NCBI RefSeq assembly: GCF_020179755.1
Contig: NZ_JAIUCY010000012.1
Span: 1-64,000, forward strand
Direction of reading: 5' to 3'
Source: Herbaspirillum sp. alder98
Lineage (GTDB): Bacteria > Pseudomonadota > Gammaproteobacteria > Burkholderiales > Burkholderiaceae_D
Length of the DNA stretch: 64,000 nt
Shown here: positions 8,503 through 18,319 of the stretch, piece after piece
Position numbering within the stretch: the first letter of the stretch is position 1
How the letters are laid out: each line of letters starts with the position of its first letter
Position numbers and translations under genes: made by a program
The notes under the pieces: generated by a model
Databases searched by the model: none
Told to the model about the DNA's origin: nothing
Seen by the model: only the letters and a program-made list of their open reading frames with translations

Positions 8503-10719
8503 ATGTCCACTCGTCTCACTCCACTCGCCGCCGCCCTGGCGCTGGCCTTCGTCGCGCCGTTGCCGGCGCTGGCGCAAACCAGCGGCACCACCACTACTGC
8601 TGCCACGGCAGCCGATGACGGCCGTGCACTGCCGACGGTCACCGTCAACGCTTCGGCTGACGCCTCGGCCGAAGGCTTGCCGGCGCCTTATGCGGGTGGA
8701 CAGGTGGCGCGTGGTGGGCGTATCGGCATTCTGGGCAACAAGGACGTGATGGACACCCCGTTCAGCGTCACCAGCTACACCCAGCAATTCATCAAGGACA
8801 GCCAGGCGCGAAGCGTCGGCGACGTCCTGCAGAACAACCCATCGGTCCAGGTGACCCGTGGCTACGGCAATTTCCAAGAAGCCTATATGATCCGCGGCTT
8901 CATCGCCGACTCCGACACGCTGGCCTACAACGGCCTCTATAGCATCTTGCCGCGCCAATACACGGCATCTGAACTGGTCGAACGGGTCGAGGTATTCCTG
9001 GGCGCCAGCGCCTTTGTCAATGGCGCCCCCCCGGGCTCGGCCGGCGGTCTCGGCGGCACCATCAACCTGGTCCCCAAGCGCGCCACCAATGAAGCGATCA
9101 CGCAAGCCACCATCGGCGTAGAAACCGGTGGCCAGGCTTATTACGCGGCAGATATCGGGCGCCGCTTCGGCCCCGAGGACCGCGTCGGCATTCGCGTCAA
9201 CGCGGCCCGCCGTCAGGGCGGCACCGGCATCGATAACGAAAGCCGCGAATTGAACCTGTTCTCGCTGGGGCTGGACTATCGCGGCAACAACTTCCGCCTG
9301 TCGGCTGATCTGGGCTATCAGGAATACAACCTGACCCAGGCCCGGCCCAGCGTCACGCTGGCCACTGGCGTACTGACACCGACAGCGCCAAGCGGCTCCA
9401 GCAACTTCGCACAGCCGGGCACCTATTCCAACGAACGCGATGTCTTCGGTACGATCCGCGGCGAACTCGATCTCACATCGGACGTCACGGCATGGGCCGC
9501 CTACGGCACCAGATACGGTACCGAGCGCAACCAGTTGGCCAGCGCCACGCTCAATGACAACGCCGGCTCCCTGGGGATGTCGCGCTTCGACAATGCCCGC
9601 AGGGATGTCGTGCGCACCGGCGAAGTCGGCCTGCGCGCCAAGCTCAAGACCGGCGCCGTGAACCATACCGTGACCGCATCGGCATCCGGTTACTGGAACG
9701 ATTCGCGCAACGCCTACGCGATGCGCTTCTTCGCACCCGCGACCGCCAGCAACCTGTATTCGCCAGTGCTGACGCCGGTCACATCGATGACCACCGACTT
9801 CGCGGGCGGCTCACTGGACAATCCAAAGACCACCATCAAGACCATCCTGTCGAGCGTGGCCCTGGCCGATACGCTCTCGTTTGCAGATGACCGCGTCCAG
9901 CTCACACTGGGCGCTCGCCACCAGACCCTGCGCAGCCAAAGCTACGACTACAACACGCAGGTCGGCGATCCTGACTACAGCAAGAGCGCATTGACACCGG
10001 CGCTGGGCATTGTGGTCAAGCCATTGCAGAACCTGTCCCTGTACGCGAACTACGTGGAAGGCCTGCAAGCGGGCAAGCTGATCACCGATACCAGCGCGGT
10101 CAACTTCGGCACGACACTTGAACCATACAAGACCCGTCAAAAGGAAATCGGCGCCAAGTTCGACGCCGGCAAGGTCATGTACGGCCTGGCCCTGTTCACG
10201 ACCGACAAGCCATTGGCGTATCTGGATTCGGTCACGAAGATCGAAAGCACCAACGGCGTGCAGCGCAACCGCGGCATCGAATTGACGGCAGTGGGCGAAG
10301 CCGCGCGCGGTGTCCGCATTCTCACCGGGCTGACCCTGCTCGAATCCAAGCAACGCGATACCGACGGCGGCACCACCAATGGCAATGACGCCATCGGCGT
10401 ACCGCGTTCGCGCCTGACCCTGGGCGGCGAATGGGATATCCCGGGCGTGCCCGGCCTGACGCTGGACGGTCGCATCACCCGCGTGTCGACGCAGTACGTG
10501 GACGCCGCCAACACGCAGAAACTGCCTGCCTGGCAGCGCTATGACATGGGCGTGCGCTATATCGCCGACATCGGCGGGCGTACCATCACCCTGCGCGGCG
10601 CGGTGCAGAACCTGACCAACAAGAACTACTGGGAATCGGCAGGTGGCGCGTCCAACTCCGGCTACATCGTCCTGGCAGCCCCACGCACCTTCGTGACATC
10701 GGTGTCCGTGGACTTCTGA
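8503..10719 (+). CDS. TonB-dependent siderophore receptor
   Basis: 738 residues, outer membrane. The signal peptide ends at PLPALAQ. A TonB-box-like segment (LPTVTVNAS) precedes the plug domain (DTPFSVTSYT, SVGDVLQNNPSVQV, YMIRGF, GSAGGLGGTINLVPKR). The rest is a 22-strand barrel ending in the typical aromatic terminus VSVDF. The family imports ferric siderophores with energy from TonB-ExbBD. The gene is monocistronic, has a Fur-box-like site upstream and ends at a strong terminator. There is no neighbouring FecIR pair and no N-terminal signalling domain, so direct Fur control is the likely regulation. The siderophore is unknown; ferrichrome or hydroxamate types are possible. Confidence 0.92.
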   Translation: MSTRLTPLAAALALAFVAPLPALAQTSGTTTTAATAADDGRALPTVTVNASADASAEGLPAPYAGGQVARGGRIGILGNKDVMDTPFSVTSYTQQFIKDSQARSVGDVLQNNPSVQVTRGYGNFQEAYMIRGFIADSDTLAYNGLYSILPRQYTASELVERVEVFLGASAFVNGAPPGSAGGLGGTINLVPKRATNEAITQATIGVETGGQAYYAADIGRRFGPEDRVGIRVNAARRQGGTGIDNESRELNLFSLGLDYRGNNFRLSADLGYQEYNLTQARPSVTLATGVLTPTAPSGSSNFAQPGTYSNERDVFGTIRGELDLTSDVTAWAAYGTRYGTERNQLASATLNDNAGSLGMSRFDNARRDVVRTGEVGLRAKLKTGAVNHTVTASASGYWNDSRNAYAMRFFAPATASNLYSPVLTPVTSMTTDFAGGSLDNPKTTIKTILSSVALADTLSFADDRVQLTLGARHQTLRSQSYDYNTQVGDPDYSKSALTPALGIVVKPLQNLSLYANYVEGLQAGKLITDTSAVNFGTTLEPYKTRQKEIGAKFDAGKVMYGLALFTTDKPLAYLDSVTKIESTNGVQRNRGIELTAVGEAARGVRILTGLTLLESKQRDTDGGTTNGNDAIGVPRSRLTLGGEWDIPGVPGLTLDGRITRVSTQYVDAANTQKLPAWQRYDMGVRYIADIGGRTITLRGAVQNLTNKNYWESAGGASNSGYIVLAAPRTFVTSVSVDF

Positions 10720-10741
10720 TCGGCGTCAATCAGCATCCAAC

Positions 10742-10769
10742 AAAAAGGGAAGCCTCGGCTTCCCTTTTT
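10742..10769 (+). terminator. rho-independent terminator of the TonB receptor gene
   Basis: AAAAAGGGAAGCC and GGCTTCCCTTTTT pair around a short loop and end in a T-run, 22 nt after the stop codon. The A-rich left arm lets it also serve the convergent GNAT gene. Confidence 0.9.
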
Positions 10770-10788
10770 CATTGCCACAAACCAGCGC

Positions 10789-11292
10789 TCACCCCACCCG
10801 CTTGCCCAGGATCACCAGATCCCGCTCCACGCCGTCGAGCGTGGCCACGCGCGGCATGTTGGCCCACTTCTCGAAGGCGAACGCCTCGAACAGTTTCAGG
10901 CTCGGTTCGTTATGCCCGAACACGAAACCCAGCAGCGTATGCACCTTTACCTCGGGCGCATGGGCAATCGCCTGCTCCATGAAGTAACGCCCCAGCCCCT
11001 GGCCGCGGGCCTTCTCGTGGATATAGATCGACAACTCGGCCGTACCGGCATAGGCCGGACGTCCGTAGAAGTTGGAAAACGACAGCCATCCGATCAATTC
11101 GCCATCACGCTCCGCCACCCACAGCGGACGCTTGCCGGGATCGTGCTCGTCGAACCAGGCCTGGCGCGACTCGACCGGCACCGGGTCGGTGTCGGCCGTG
11201 ACCTGGCGGGACGCCACGGTGCTGTTATAGATCGCCACGATGGCGGGCAGGTCGGCCTGGACGGCCAGGCGATGGGTAAATGCAGGTCGCAT
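10789..11292 (-). CDS. GNAT N-acetyltransferase, phosphinothricin/amino-acid acetyltransferase type
   Basis: 167 residues. The opening DLPAIVAIYN, the acetyl-CoA-binding loop ARGQGLGRYFMEQAI and the FGHNEPSLKLFEAFAFEKW segment match the PAT/YncA (MnaT) branch, which acetylates amino acids or analogues such as methionine sulfoximine and phosphinothricin. The cytosolic protein is of family length. No clear ribosome site was seen before the ATG. It lies 46 nt downstream of holB and may be read from that operon. The substrate is unknown. Confidence 0.85.
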   Translation of the reverse strand: MRPAFTHRLAVQADLPAIVAIYNSTVASRQVTADTDPVPVESRQAWFDEHDPGKRPLWVAERDGELIGWLSFSNFYGRPAYAGTAELSIYIHEKARGQGLGRYFMEQAIAHAPEVKVHTLLGFVFGHNEPSLKLFEAFAFEKWANMPRVATLDGVERDLVILGKRVG

Positions 11293-11338
11293 GAATGAGT
11301 CGATGGATCAGGAATGAAAAGACGGCGTCACTTGGAGC

Positions 11339-12376
11339 TCACTTGAACAGGCCGGCGTAGTCGAGCAGCATTTCCTCGATGAACAGCTTGGCCGACAACG
11401 GATGATCGGCGATGGCACGACGCTCGCCCATGCCCTTCAACGCCCGCGACAAGGCCATCACATCGGTGCGCGCCGCCAGCCGCTCGAGGTCGCGCAGATG
11501 GCGCGGGTAATAGCGCACCTGCCCGGCCGACACCAGCGCAAACAGGTCGTACAGCCAGCGCTGCACCCAACCCACCAGCTCGACCACCGGCACCTTCTGG
11601 AACTTGTCGGCGGCCTTGAGCGCGCTGTCGATGCCCGGTTGCGCCAGATGGCGCAGCAATTCATCGAGGATCTCGCGATACTCTCCCTGCGCCGCCTCCA
11701 GCGCGGCCAGTGGCGCGCCGCCCTGCTCGGCCAGCCAGGCGTCGGCATCCTTGACGCCCTGCTGCTGCAGCCAGGCCAACGCAGCGTCGCGCGCCGGCGC
11801 CTGCAAGGCAAACTTGCGGCAACGCGAGAGGATGGTCGGCAACAAGCGGTCGAGCCGGTTCGACAACAACAGGAACATGGTCGCCGGAGGCGGTTCTTCC
11901 AGCGTCTTGAGCAAGGCATTGGCGGCAGCCGTATTGAGCGCCTCGGCCGGGTACAGCACCACCACCCGCATGCCCGAACGGTGGGTCGAGACGTTCATGA
12001 AATCGGCCAGCGCCCGGATCTGGTCGATCTTGATTTCTTTCGACGGTGCACGGGTCGCCTTGGCGCTCTTCTTTTCTTCGCCGCTGTCGTCGTCCGGCAG
12101 TTCGTCCTCGAGCGCTTCCGGACGCACCCGGCGGTAGTCGGGATGGTTGTGCTGGTCGAACCAGTTGCACGACAGGCAGGCGCCGCAGGCATGGGCCTCA
12201 GGCGTGGGTTGCTCGCACAGCAGCGACTTGGCGAAGGCTTCGACGAACACCGTCTTGCCGGTACCTTGCGCGCCGTGGAACAGCAAGGCGTGCGGCAAGC
12301 GCTCGCGCAATTGCAGCAATTGCTTCCAGCTCTCGTGCTGCCACGGCAGCAGCACGGTGGATTGTTCGTTACTCAT
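11339..12376 (-). CDS. holB: DNA polymerase III delta' subunit
   Basis: 345 residues. This clamp-loader subunit helps place the beta clamp on DNA. The P-loop is GAQGTGKT. The zinc module has four cysteines (CEQ...CGACLSC) and there is an SRC motif (LSRCRKF). The delta'-type C-terminal domain follows. The gene starts 6 nt after the tmk stop, in the conserved mltG-tmk-holB order. A low-complexity acidic/lysine insert (EDELPDDDSGEEKKSAKATRA) near residues 92-112 is longer than usual. Confidence 0.93.
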   Translation of the reverse strand: MSNEQSTVLLPWQHESWKQLLQLRERLPHALLFHGAQGTGKTVFVEAFAKSLLCEQPTPEAHACGACLSCNWFDQHNHPDYRRVRPEALEDELPDDDSGEEKKSAKATRAPSKEIKIDQIRALADFMNVSTHRSGMRVVVLYPAEALNTAAANALLKTLEEPPPATMFLLLSNRLDRLLPTILSRCRKFALQAPARDAALAWLQQQGVKDADAWLAEQGGAPLAALEAAQGEYREILDELLRHLAQPGIDSALKAADKFQKVPVVELVGWVQRWLYDLFALVSAGQVRYYPRHLRDLERLAARTDVMALSRALKGMGERRAIADHPLSAKLFIEEMLLDYAGLFK

Positions 12377-12382
12377 GGTGGC

Positions 12383-12991
12383 CTAAAGAGTGGCGATGAG
12401 GCCGCGCAGCTCGTCCTGGATCACGGCAATGGGACGGGTCGAATCGATGATGCGAAAACGGGCCGCGAATTCGGCCGCGCGACGCAGGTATTCCGTGCGG
12501 GTGGCCTGGAAGAAATCGGCCCGCTCCTGCTCGAACTTGTCCGGCGTACGCTCGGCGTCGAGCCGGGCCCGCGCCACTTCAAGGGGCACGTCGAACAAGA
12601 GCGTCAGGTCGGGCTGCAGCGTGGGGTGCACCAGGCGTTCCAGCGTCTCGAGCTTGTCACGCGAAAGCTGGCGACCGCCGCCCTGGTAGGCGAAGCTGGC
12701 ATCCGAAAAACGGTCTGAGATGACCCAGGCGCCACGCGCCAGGGCCGGTTCGATCACTTGCGCCAGGTGCTCGCGACGCGAGGCGAACATCAGCAGCGCC
12801 TCGGTCTCGAGGTGCATCTTCTGGTGCAGCAAGAGCTCGCGCAGGCGTTCGCCCAGCTCGGTGCCGCCCGGCTCGCGGGTGGTGACGACCTCCAGGCCGC
12901 GCGCGCGCAACAACTCGGCCACGAAAGGGATATGGGTGGACTTGCCGGCGCCGTCGATGCCTTCGAAGGTAATGAATTTGCCTGATGCCAT
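12383..12991 (-). CDS. tmk: thymidylate kinase
   Basis: About 202 residues. It phosphorylates dTMP to dTDP in the dTTP pathway. The P-loop [11 protein letters not shown] is near the N-terminus, followed by [11 protein letters not shown] and the [15 protein letters not shown] segment, the latter two marking the dTMP site and DR(Y/F) motif. The ATG at 12991 matches the family N-terminus; the frame is open much further upstream but that part is not tmk. The ribosome site is weak. It lies between mltG and holB. Confidence 0.93.
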   Translation of the reverse strand: MASGKFITFEGIDGAGKSTHIPFVAELLRARGLEVVTTREPGGTELGERLRELLLHQKMHLETEALLMFASRREHLAQVIEPALARGAWVISDRFSDASFAYQGGGRQLSRDKLETLERLVHPTLQPDLTLLFDVPLEVARARLDAERTPDKFEQERADFFQATRTEYLRRAAEFAARFRIIDSTRPIAVIQDELRGLIATL

Positions 12992-13029
12992 GAAGCGATC
13001 GTCGTGTTGGAGGTGATGAAAAAACGGGA

Positions 13030-14010
13030 TCAACGCTGGTAGCGGTTGACGGCCTGGTTGTGCTCGGACAGGTTGCTCGAGAAATGACTGGTGCCGTCCC
13101 CTCGCGCCACGAAGTATAAGGCCTCGGTCTTGTCCGGGTTGAGCGCCGCCGCCAGCGACGCCGCGCCCGGCAGCGAGATCGGCGTCGGCGGCAGGCCGGC
13201 GCGGGTATAGGTGTTGTAGGCCGTGTCGGTGAGCAGGTCGACCTTGCGGATCTTGCCCTGGTAACGCTCGCCCATGCCATAGATCACGGTCGGGTCGGTC
13301 TGCAGCAGCATGCCGACCTTGAGACGGTTGGTGAACACGCCCGCCACCAGGCCCCGCTCGGATTTCTGGCCGGTCTCCTTCTCGACGATGGACGCCATGA
13401 TCAACGCCTCGTAGGGCGAACGGTAAGGCAGCGACAGGTCGCGCCGGGCCCAGGCTTCGTTGAGCTTCTTGTTCATCAGCGCGAAGGCCTGGCGATACAC
13501 CTGCATGTCGCTGGCACCCTTGGCAAAGAGATAAGTATCGGGGAAGAACAAGCCCTCGGGATGCTTGTACTCGGTGCTCAGCTTCTCCAGGATCTGCTGG
13601 TCGGTCCAGGTGATGGTGTCGTGCTTCAAGGCCGGTTGCTCGGCGATTGCCCGGCGCATCTGCTTGAAGCTCCAGCCTTCGATCACGGTCAGCGCCTGCT
13701 GGGCGAATTCGCCGCGCACCAGTTGCTGCAGCAGCCGGGTCGGCGTGGCGCCCGGCTTGAGCTCGTAGCTGCCGGCCTTGATGCGCGCGCCTTCGCCGCT
13801 CAGGCGAGCGAACAGCGCGAACAGGTCCGGGTTCAGCGGCGCGCCGGCGGCCGCAATCTGCTGCGCCGCCCCGTTCACGCCGGCACCGGGAGTGATGGTG
13901 AAATCGATGGTCTGGCCGCCGGCCTCGATGATCGGCTGGCGCGACCAATAGAACCCGGCGCTCGCCACCAGCGCTGCCAATAGCAGCAATGTCAGTAATA
14001 GCCTCTTCAT
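13030..14010 (-). CDS. mltG: endolytic murein transglycosylase MltG
   Basis: About 326 residues. This inner-membrane enzyme cuts nascent glycan strands and sets their length. One N-terminal helix ([19 protein letters not shown]) anchors it. A LysM-like portion precedes the YceG domain, which has the catalytic glutamate in ASIVEKETG near residue 210 and the [10 protein letters not shown] and [11 protein letters not shown] motifs. I start it at ATG 14010, directly before the membrane helix; the open frame extends to 14133 without family similarity. It is first gene of the mltG-tmk-holB unit, divergent from ygfZ. Confidence 0.92.
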   Translation of the reverse strand: MKRLLLTLLLLAALVASAGFYWSRQPIIEAGGQTIDFTITPGAGVNGAAQQIAAAGAPLNPDLFALFARLSGEGARIKAGSYELKPGATPTRLLQQLVRGEFAQQALTVIEGWSFKQMRRAIAEQPALKHDTITWTDQQILEKLSTEYKHPEGLFFPDTYLFAKGASDMQVYRQAFALMNKKLNEAWARRDLSLPYRSPYEALIMASIVEKETGQKSERGLVAGVFTNRLKVGMLLQTDPTVIYGMGERYQGKIRKVDLLTDTAYNTYTRAGLPPTPISLPGAASLAAALNPDKTEALYFVARGDGTSHFSSNLSEHNQAVNRYQR

Positions 14011-14174
14011 ACCGAATGCAAAATCCTTGATTCCAAACGCGTTTTTCTCGACATCACTATAATCTGTCTCAAACAGGCCCACATGATAATCGCTGGCACG
14101 ACAGTTGCCTAATCCGAGGCATCTCGTGGCCACCCCTGCATCACTGCTCTCTGCTTCGCCTAACTATTTTTTCT

Positions 14175-15242
14175 ATGACAGAACTGACTGCCTCGACCTC
14201 CGTCTGGCTCGACTTCCTCAAGCAGCAAGGCGCGCAATTCGACGCCGCCGACGCCACGGCACTGCTGGGCTTCGGCGCCACCGCCCCTGCCCCCGAGACG
14301 CTGGAAAGCTTCATGGCGCCGCTGACCGGGCTGGGCCTCATCAGCGTGGCCGGTGACGATGCCGCCAGCTTCCTGCACAACCAGTTGACCAATGACGTCG
14401 AACGTCTCGACACCAATAGCGCGCGCCTGGCAGGTTATTGCACCGCCAAGGGGCGCCTGCTGGCGAGCTTCCTGATGTGGCGCAGCGCCGAAGCCATCAC
14501 CCTGCAATTGCCGCGGGCCTTGCAGCCTGCGATCCAGAAGCGATTGCAGATGTTCGTCCTGCGCGCCAAGGCCAAACTGAGTGACGCTGGCGACAACACC
14601 GCCATCCTCGGCCTGGCCGGTCCGGCTGCGATCAATGCCCTGGCCGAATGGTATCCGGTGCTGCCGGCCGAACCCTATGCAAAGATCGACAACGTCAATG
14701 GCACGCTGATCCGGGTCGCCGACTCGTCCGGCAGCGCCCGCTACCAGTGGATCACCACGCCCGAGATCGCCATCGGCGCCTGGCCGCGCCTGGCGCAGCA
14801 CCTGACACCGACCGCGCCGCAGGCCTGGCGCCTGTCCGAGATTCGCGCCGGCGTGCCGCAGATCACCCCCGGCACGCAAGAGCAGTTCGTGCCGCAGATG
14901 GTCAACTATGAACTGATCGGTGGCGTCAACTTCAAGAAAGGCTGCTATCCGGGGCAGGAGATCGTCGCCCGCAGCCAGTACCTGGGCAAACTCAAACGCC
15001 GCACGCTGCTGGCCAGCATCGACAGCGACGTCGCCGTCGCCGGCAACGAAGTGTTCTCGGTGGCCGACCCGGCGCAACCCTGCGGCATGCTGGTCAATGT
15101 CGAACGTTCGGGTGAAGGCCGCTCGCTGGCATTGGTCGAGATCAAGCTGGCCGCGGCCGAAGGCGACGTGCGCCTGGGCGCGGCCGATGGCGCGGCACTG
15201 CATTTCCATGCGCTGCCGTACGTGCTGGCCGAACCGCAATAA
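14175..15242 (+). CDS. ygfZ: YgfZ-type folate-binding protein (Fe-S/tRNA modification factor)
   Basis: 355 residues. YgfZ is a tetrahydrofolate-binding member of the GcvT fold that supports Fe-S enzymes such as MiaB. The hallmark motif KGCYPGQE lies at about residues 255-262 with its conserved cysteine. The FLHNQLTNDV and GYCTAKGRLLASF segments match the family. The neighbour order ygfZ divergent from mltG is conserved in Burkholderiales. It is followed 21 nt later by the DUF4936 gene and probably co-transcribed with it. Confidence 0.9.
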   Translation: MTELTASTSVWLDFLKQQGAQFDAADATALLGFGATAPAPETLESFMAPLTGLGLISVAGDDAASFLHNQLTNDVERLDTNSARLAGYCTAKGRLLASFLMWRSAEAITLQLPRALQPAIQKRLQMFVLRAKAKLSDAGDNTAILGLAGPAAINALAEWYPVLPAEPYAKIDNVNGTLIRVADSSGSARYQWITTPEIAIGAWPRLAQHLTPTAPQAWRLSEIRAGVPQITPGTQEQFVPQMVNYELIGGVNFKKGCYPGQEIVARSQYLGKLKRRTLLASIDSDVAVAGNEVFSVADPAQPCGMLVNVERSGEGRSLALVEIKLAAAEGDVRLGAADGAALHFHALPYVLAEPQ

Positions 15243-15263
15243 CGCCCAGGCCGGGACCCGACC

Positions 15264-15563
15264 ATGGACCTCTATATCTATTATCGTGTTCGTCCTCAGC
15301 ACGCCAATGTGCTGTTCGGCAAGCTGAAGGCCCTGCAACTGGTGCTGCAAACGCAGCACGGCGTCAATCCTGGCCTCAAGCGTCGGCCCGCCGAAAAGGA
15401 TGGCCTGCAGACCTGGATGGAAATCTACGAGCACCTGGCGCCGGATGCCGCCGACGACTTCCAGCAGGCGCTGGCCAGCGCCCTGGCAGCAGCCGATATC
15501 GGCGCGCTGATCGAGGGTGAGCGTCACGTCGAACGTTTCGAGGATGTCGCCGCATGTGCCTGA
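15264..15563 (+). CDS. DUF4936 family protein
   Basis: 99 residues with no signal peptide or membrane helix. The opening MDLYIYYRVRP and the GLKRRPAEKDGLQTWMEIYE segment identify the DUF4936 family, an apparent ferredoxin-like alpha/beta fold of unknown function. It overlaps the next gene by 10 nt. Its constant position after ygfZ in related bacteria suggests a shared role, but none is known. Confidence 0.8.
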   Translation: MDLYIYYRVRPQHANVLFGKLKALQLVLQTQHGVNPGLKRRPAEKDGLQTWMEIYEHLAPDAADDFQQALASALAAADIGALIEGERHVERFEDVAACA

Positions 15564-16366
15564 TCATCCTCGCCTGGAAAGTCATCCCCGGCATGCCGCT
15601 GATCCTGGCGGCCAACCGCGACGAGTTCTATGCGCGCCCTGCAGTCGATGCCGGGTGGTGGAACGATGCGCCGCAGGTCTTCGCCGGGCGTGACCTGCAA
15701 GGCGGCGGCACCTGGCTGGGCACCACGCGGGATGGCCGTTTCGCAGCGCTCACCAATGTGCGCGCGCCGTCCGAGCGGCGTAGCGAGGCCCCGACCCGCG
15801 GCGCGCTGGTGTCGGACTACCTGGCCGGCGCCATGTCGCCCAGCGACTATGTGCAGCAGATCCAGGGCCGGGCCCAGGACTACAACGGTTTCAACCTGCT
15901 GGTGGGCGACCGCGACACCTTGCTGTGGTACTCCAACCGGGGCCAGGCCGACGCACGCAACGGCCAGCCGCTCGACTATGGCGTCTATGGCGTATCGAAC
16001 GCCCTGCTCGACACGCCCTGGCCCAAGCTGACCCGCGCCAAGGCCCAATTTGCCAGCCTGCTGTGCCAGGGCGCGCCGGAAGAAGCCTTCTTCGAGATGC
16101 TGACCGACGCCACCCGCGCCAACGACTGCCGCCTGCCCGACACCGGCGTCGGCATCGAGCGCGAACGCATGCTGTCACCGATCTTCATCCGCTCGCCCGA
16201 CTACGGCACGCGCTGCTCGACGGTGCTGCGCGTGCCGATTGCCGGCGAACCGGTCCTGACCGAACATGTGGCCGATCCTATGGCAGTGCACTATTCGGCC
16301 GAATCGGTCACCGAAGGACGCTGCAAGATTCCCTGCACACCGCGTGAAGACGACCGCCCAGCCTGA
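15554..16366 (+). CDS. NRDE family protein (TANGO2-like)
   Basis: 270 residues. It begins MCLIILAW and carries the family motif AANRDEF, then GGTWLGTTRDGRFAALTNVR and RGALVSDYL. Members are homologues of eukaryotic TANGO2, for which roles in haem or lipid metabolism have been proposed; bacterial function is not established. The conserved cysteine is at position 2 as usual. It is the last gene of the ygfZ unit. Confidence 0.85.
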   Translation: MCLIILAWKVIPGMPLILAANRDEFYARPAVDAGWWNDAPQVFAGRDLQGGGTWLGTTRDGRFAALTNVRAPSERRSEAPTRGALVSDYLAGAMSPSDYVQQIQGRAQDYNGFNLLVGDRDTLLWYSNRGQADARNGQPLDYGVYGVSNALLDTPWPKLTRAKAQFASLLCQGAPEEAFFEMLTDATRANDCRLPDTGVGIERERMLSPIFIRSPDYGTRCSTVLRVPIAGEPVLTEHVADPMAVHYSAESVTEGRCKIPCTPREDDRPA

Positions 16367-16414
16367 AAAATGCCTTCTTGCAACACAAGAAATAACAAAA
16401 ACGTATACCTGATA

Positions 16415-16532
16415 TTCGGAAGATAAATTGGCCGGGATTGGTGCAGGGCAGTAAAGTAGTACCTGTCTCCTCCAATTTCCTCCTAAAGAATTGGATTAAA
16501 GCCCACACCGCAAGGTCGTGGGCTTTTTTTTT
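16415..16532 (+). ncRNA. candidate small RNA or structured 3' UTR with anti-Shine-Dalgarno loop
   Basis: In the gap after the NRDE gene, a perfect 7-bp hairpin (TCCAATT/AATTGGA, 16471-16495) presents the loop TCCTCCTAAAG, which is complementary to GGAGGA ribosome sites. An upstream AAATTGG (about 16425) could pair alternatively with CCAATTT. A terminator with a long T-run follows 3 nt later. A weak promoter candidate is TTGCAA at 16378-16383, but no good -10 is at the right distance. The 5' end given is a guess. It could also be an sRNA released from the 3' UTR. Confidence 0.4.
16498..16532 (+). terminator. rho-independent terminator after NRDE gene / sRNA candidate
   Basis: AAAGCCCAC and GTGGGCTTT form a 9-bp stem followed by an uninterrupted T-run of 9. 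It lies 131 nt after the NRDE stop codon, farther than usual for a simple gene terminator. Confidence 0.9.
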
Positions 16533-16618
16533 CGCCTGCTTTTTGGACTACTCTTCAGGACTGCCCTCCAGCGCCGCTCCTCCCCCCACCTGGCATCGCC
16601 GATCGCCTTGCGCCAATG

Positions 16619-16643
16619 AAAAAGCGGACCGAAGTCCGCTTTT
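16619..16643. terminator. bidirectional terminator downstream of dctA
   Basis: AAAAAGCGGAC and GTCCGCTTTT flank a CGAA loop, 42 nt beyond the dctA stop. On the minus strand it ends in TTTTT. Confidence 0.85.
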
Positions 16644-16684
16644 ATCGTTTGATCCGCCACCGCCCGAGGGCGGCGCCAGCATGA

Positions 16685-18025
16685 TCAGGGATGCATCTTG
16701 GCTTGCGAGCGATCCAGCACCACTTCCGGGGCATTCGCCTCTTCCACGGTTTCGTTGTTCAGCACCGCCTGCAGGCGCTTCTCGTCGAGCTCGCCGCTCC
16801 ACTTGGCCACCACCAGGGTCGCCACGCCATTGCCGATGGTGTTGGTCAGCGCACGGGCTTCGGACATGAAACGGTCGATACCCAGGATCAGCGCCAGGCC
16901 TGCCACCGGCAGGTGCCCCACCGCCGACAGGGTCGCTGCCAGCACGATGAAGCCGGAACCGGTAATGCCGGCCGCGCCCTTGGAGGTCAGCATCAGCACC
17001 GCCAGCAGCGTCAGCTCTTGCACGAAGGTCATCGGCGTGTTGGTGGCCTGGGCGATGAACACGGCGGCCATGGTCAGGTAGATGGCCGTGCCGTCCAGGT
17101 TGAACGAGTAACCGGTAGGAATCACCAGGCCGACCACGGTCTTCTTGGCGCCGGCGTTTTCCATCTTGGCCAGCATGCGCGGCAGGACCGACTCGGACGA
17201 CGAGGTGCCCAGCACGATCAGCAGCTCTTCCTTGATGTACTTGACGAACTTCCAGATCGAGAAGCCGTGCAGGCGGGTGACGATGCCCAGCACCACGAAG
17301 ATGAACAGCAGGCAGGTCAGATAGAAGGTGCCCATGAGCTTGCCCAGCGACAGCAGCGAGCCGACGCCGTACTTGCCGATGGTGAAGGCCATCGCGCCGA
17401 AAGCGCCGATCGGGGCCACCTTCATGATGGTGCCGACCACCGAGAACAGCACGTGCGAGATCTTTTCGATGAAGTCGAAAATCAGCGTGCCGCGACCACC
17501 GAACTTGTGCAGCGCGAAGCCGAACAGCACTGCCACCAGCAACACCTGCAACACGTCACCCTTGGCAAACGCGTCGACCATGCTGGTCGGGATCACGTTG
17601 AGCACGAAGTCGGTGGTGCTGCCCAGCTTGCCGGGCGCGGTGTAGGAAGCGATCGCCTTGGTATCCAGCGAGGCCGGGTCGATGTTCATGCCCACGCCGG
17701 GCTTGAGCACGTTGACCAGCACCAGGCCGATGATCAGCGCCACGGTACTGACGATTTCGAAATACAGCAGCGCCAGGCCGCCGGTCTTGCCGACCTTCTT
17801 CATGTCTTCCATGCCGGCGATGCCGGTGACGACGGTACAGAAGATGACCGGCGCGATGATCATCTTGATCAGCTTGACGAAGCCATCGCCCAGCGGCTTC
17901 ATGGCTTCGCCGGTAGAAGGATAGAAGTGGCCCAGCAGCACACCGATGGTGATGGCGACCAGCACCTGGAAGTAAAGCGATTTATAGACCGGCTGCTTGG
18001 GCGCAGCCATGGTTGTCGTTGTCAT
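16685..18025 (-). CDS. dctA: C4-dicarboxylate transporter
   Basis: 446 residues. Inner-membrane Na+ or H+ symporter for succinate, fumarate and malate. The sequence follows the DctA pattern: [22 protein letters not shown] at the N-terminus, [19 protein letters not shown], the serine-rich re-entrant loop [20 protein letters not shown] and [23 protein letters not shown]. About eight transmembrane helices are visible. GGAG lies 7 nt before the ATG at 18025. It is monocistronic and divergent from the chemotaxis receptor. I saw no convincing sigma-54 site upstream. Confidence 0.93.
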   Translation of the reverse strand: MTTTTMAAPKQPVYKSLYFQVLVAITIGVLLGHFYPSTGEAMKPLGDGFVKLIKMIIAPVIFCTVVTGIAGMEDMKKVGKTGGLALLYFEIVSTVALIIGLVLVNVLKPGVGMNIDPASLDTKAIASYTAPGKLGSTTDFVLNVIPTSMVDAFAKGDVLQVLLVAVLFGFALHKFGGRGTLIFDFIEKISHVLFSVVGTIMKVAPIGAFGAMAFTIGKYGVGSLLSLGKLMGTFYLTCLLFIFVVLGIVTRLHGFSIWKFVKYIKEELLIVLGTSSSESVLPRMLAKMENAGAKKTVVGLVIPTGYSFNLDGTAIYLTMAAVFIAQATNTPMTFVQELTLLAVLMLTSKGAAGITGSGFIVLAATLSAVGHLPVAGLALILGIDRFMSEARALTNTIGNGVATLVVAKWSGELDEKRLQAVLNNETVEEANAPEVVLDRSQAKMHP

Positions 18026-18319
18026 TGTCGTTCTCCAAAAACATCAATCTCCAGCCTGCCCTTTTATGGATGGCGCGTGCGCCGGGCAAACCGCTGACCG
18101 TTTGCAGCTCATCGGCCGCTTCGGTTATTTTCTGGCCGGGAGACGCTCCCCCTCCCCGGTCCGGGCGCAAGTATCTAACAGAGACAGGACTGCCGGTATT
18201 GTGGGAAACCACATTCGAGCCCAGAAAGGAGGCGCTCATCCATGGTTATTCCGCCGTTTGCGACGCAGCAAATTAGTTATAGTGCAGTTTCGGGATAAGA
18301 AAACAACGAAGGCTTTATT

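Noticed and set aside
18026..18319. Sigma-54 promoter for dctA
   Set aside because: A TTGCA-like half near 18106 was seen, but the matching TGGCAC half at correct spacing is absent.
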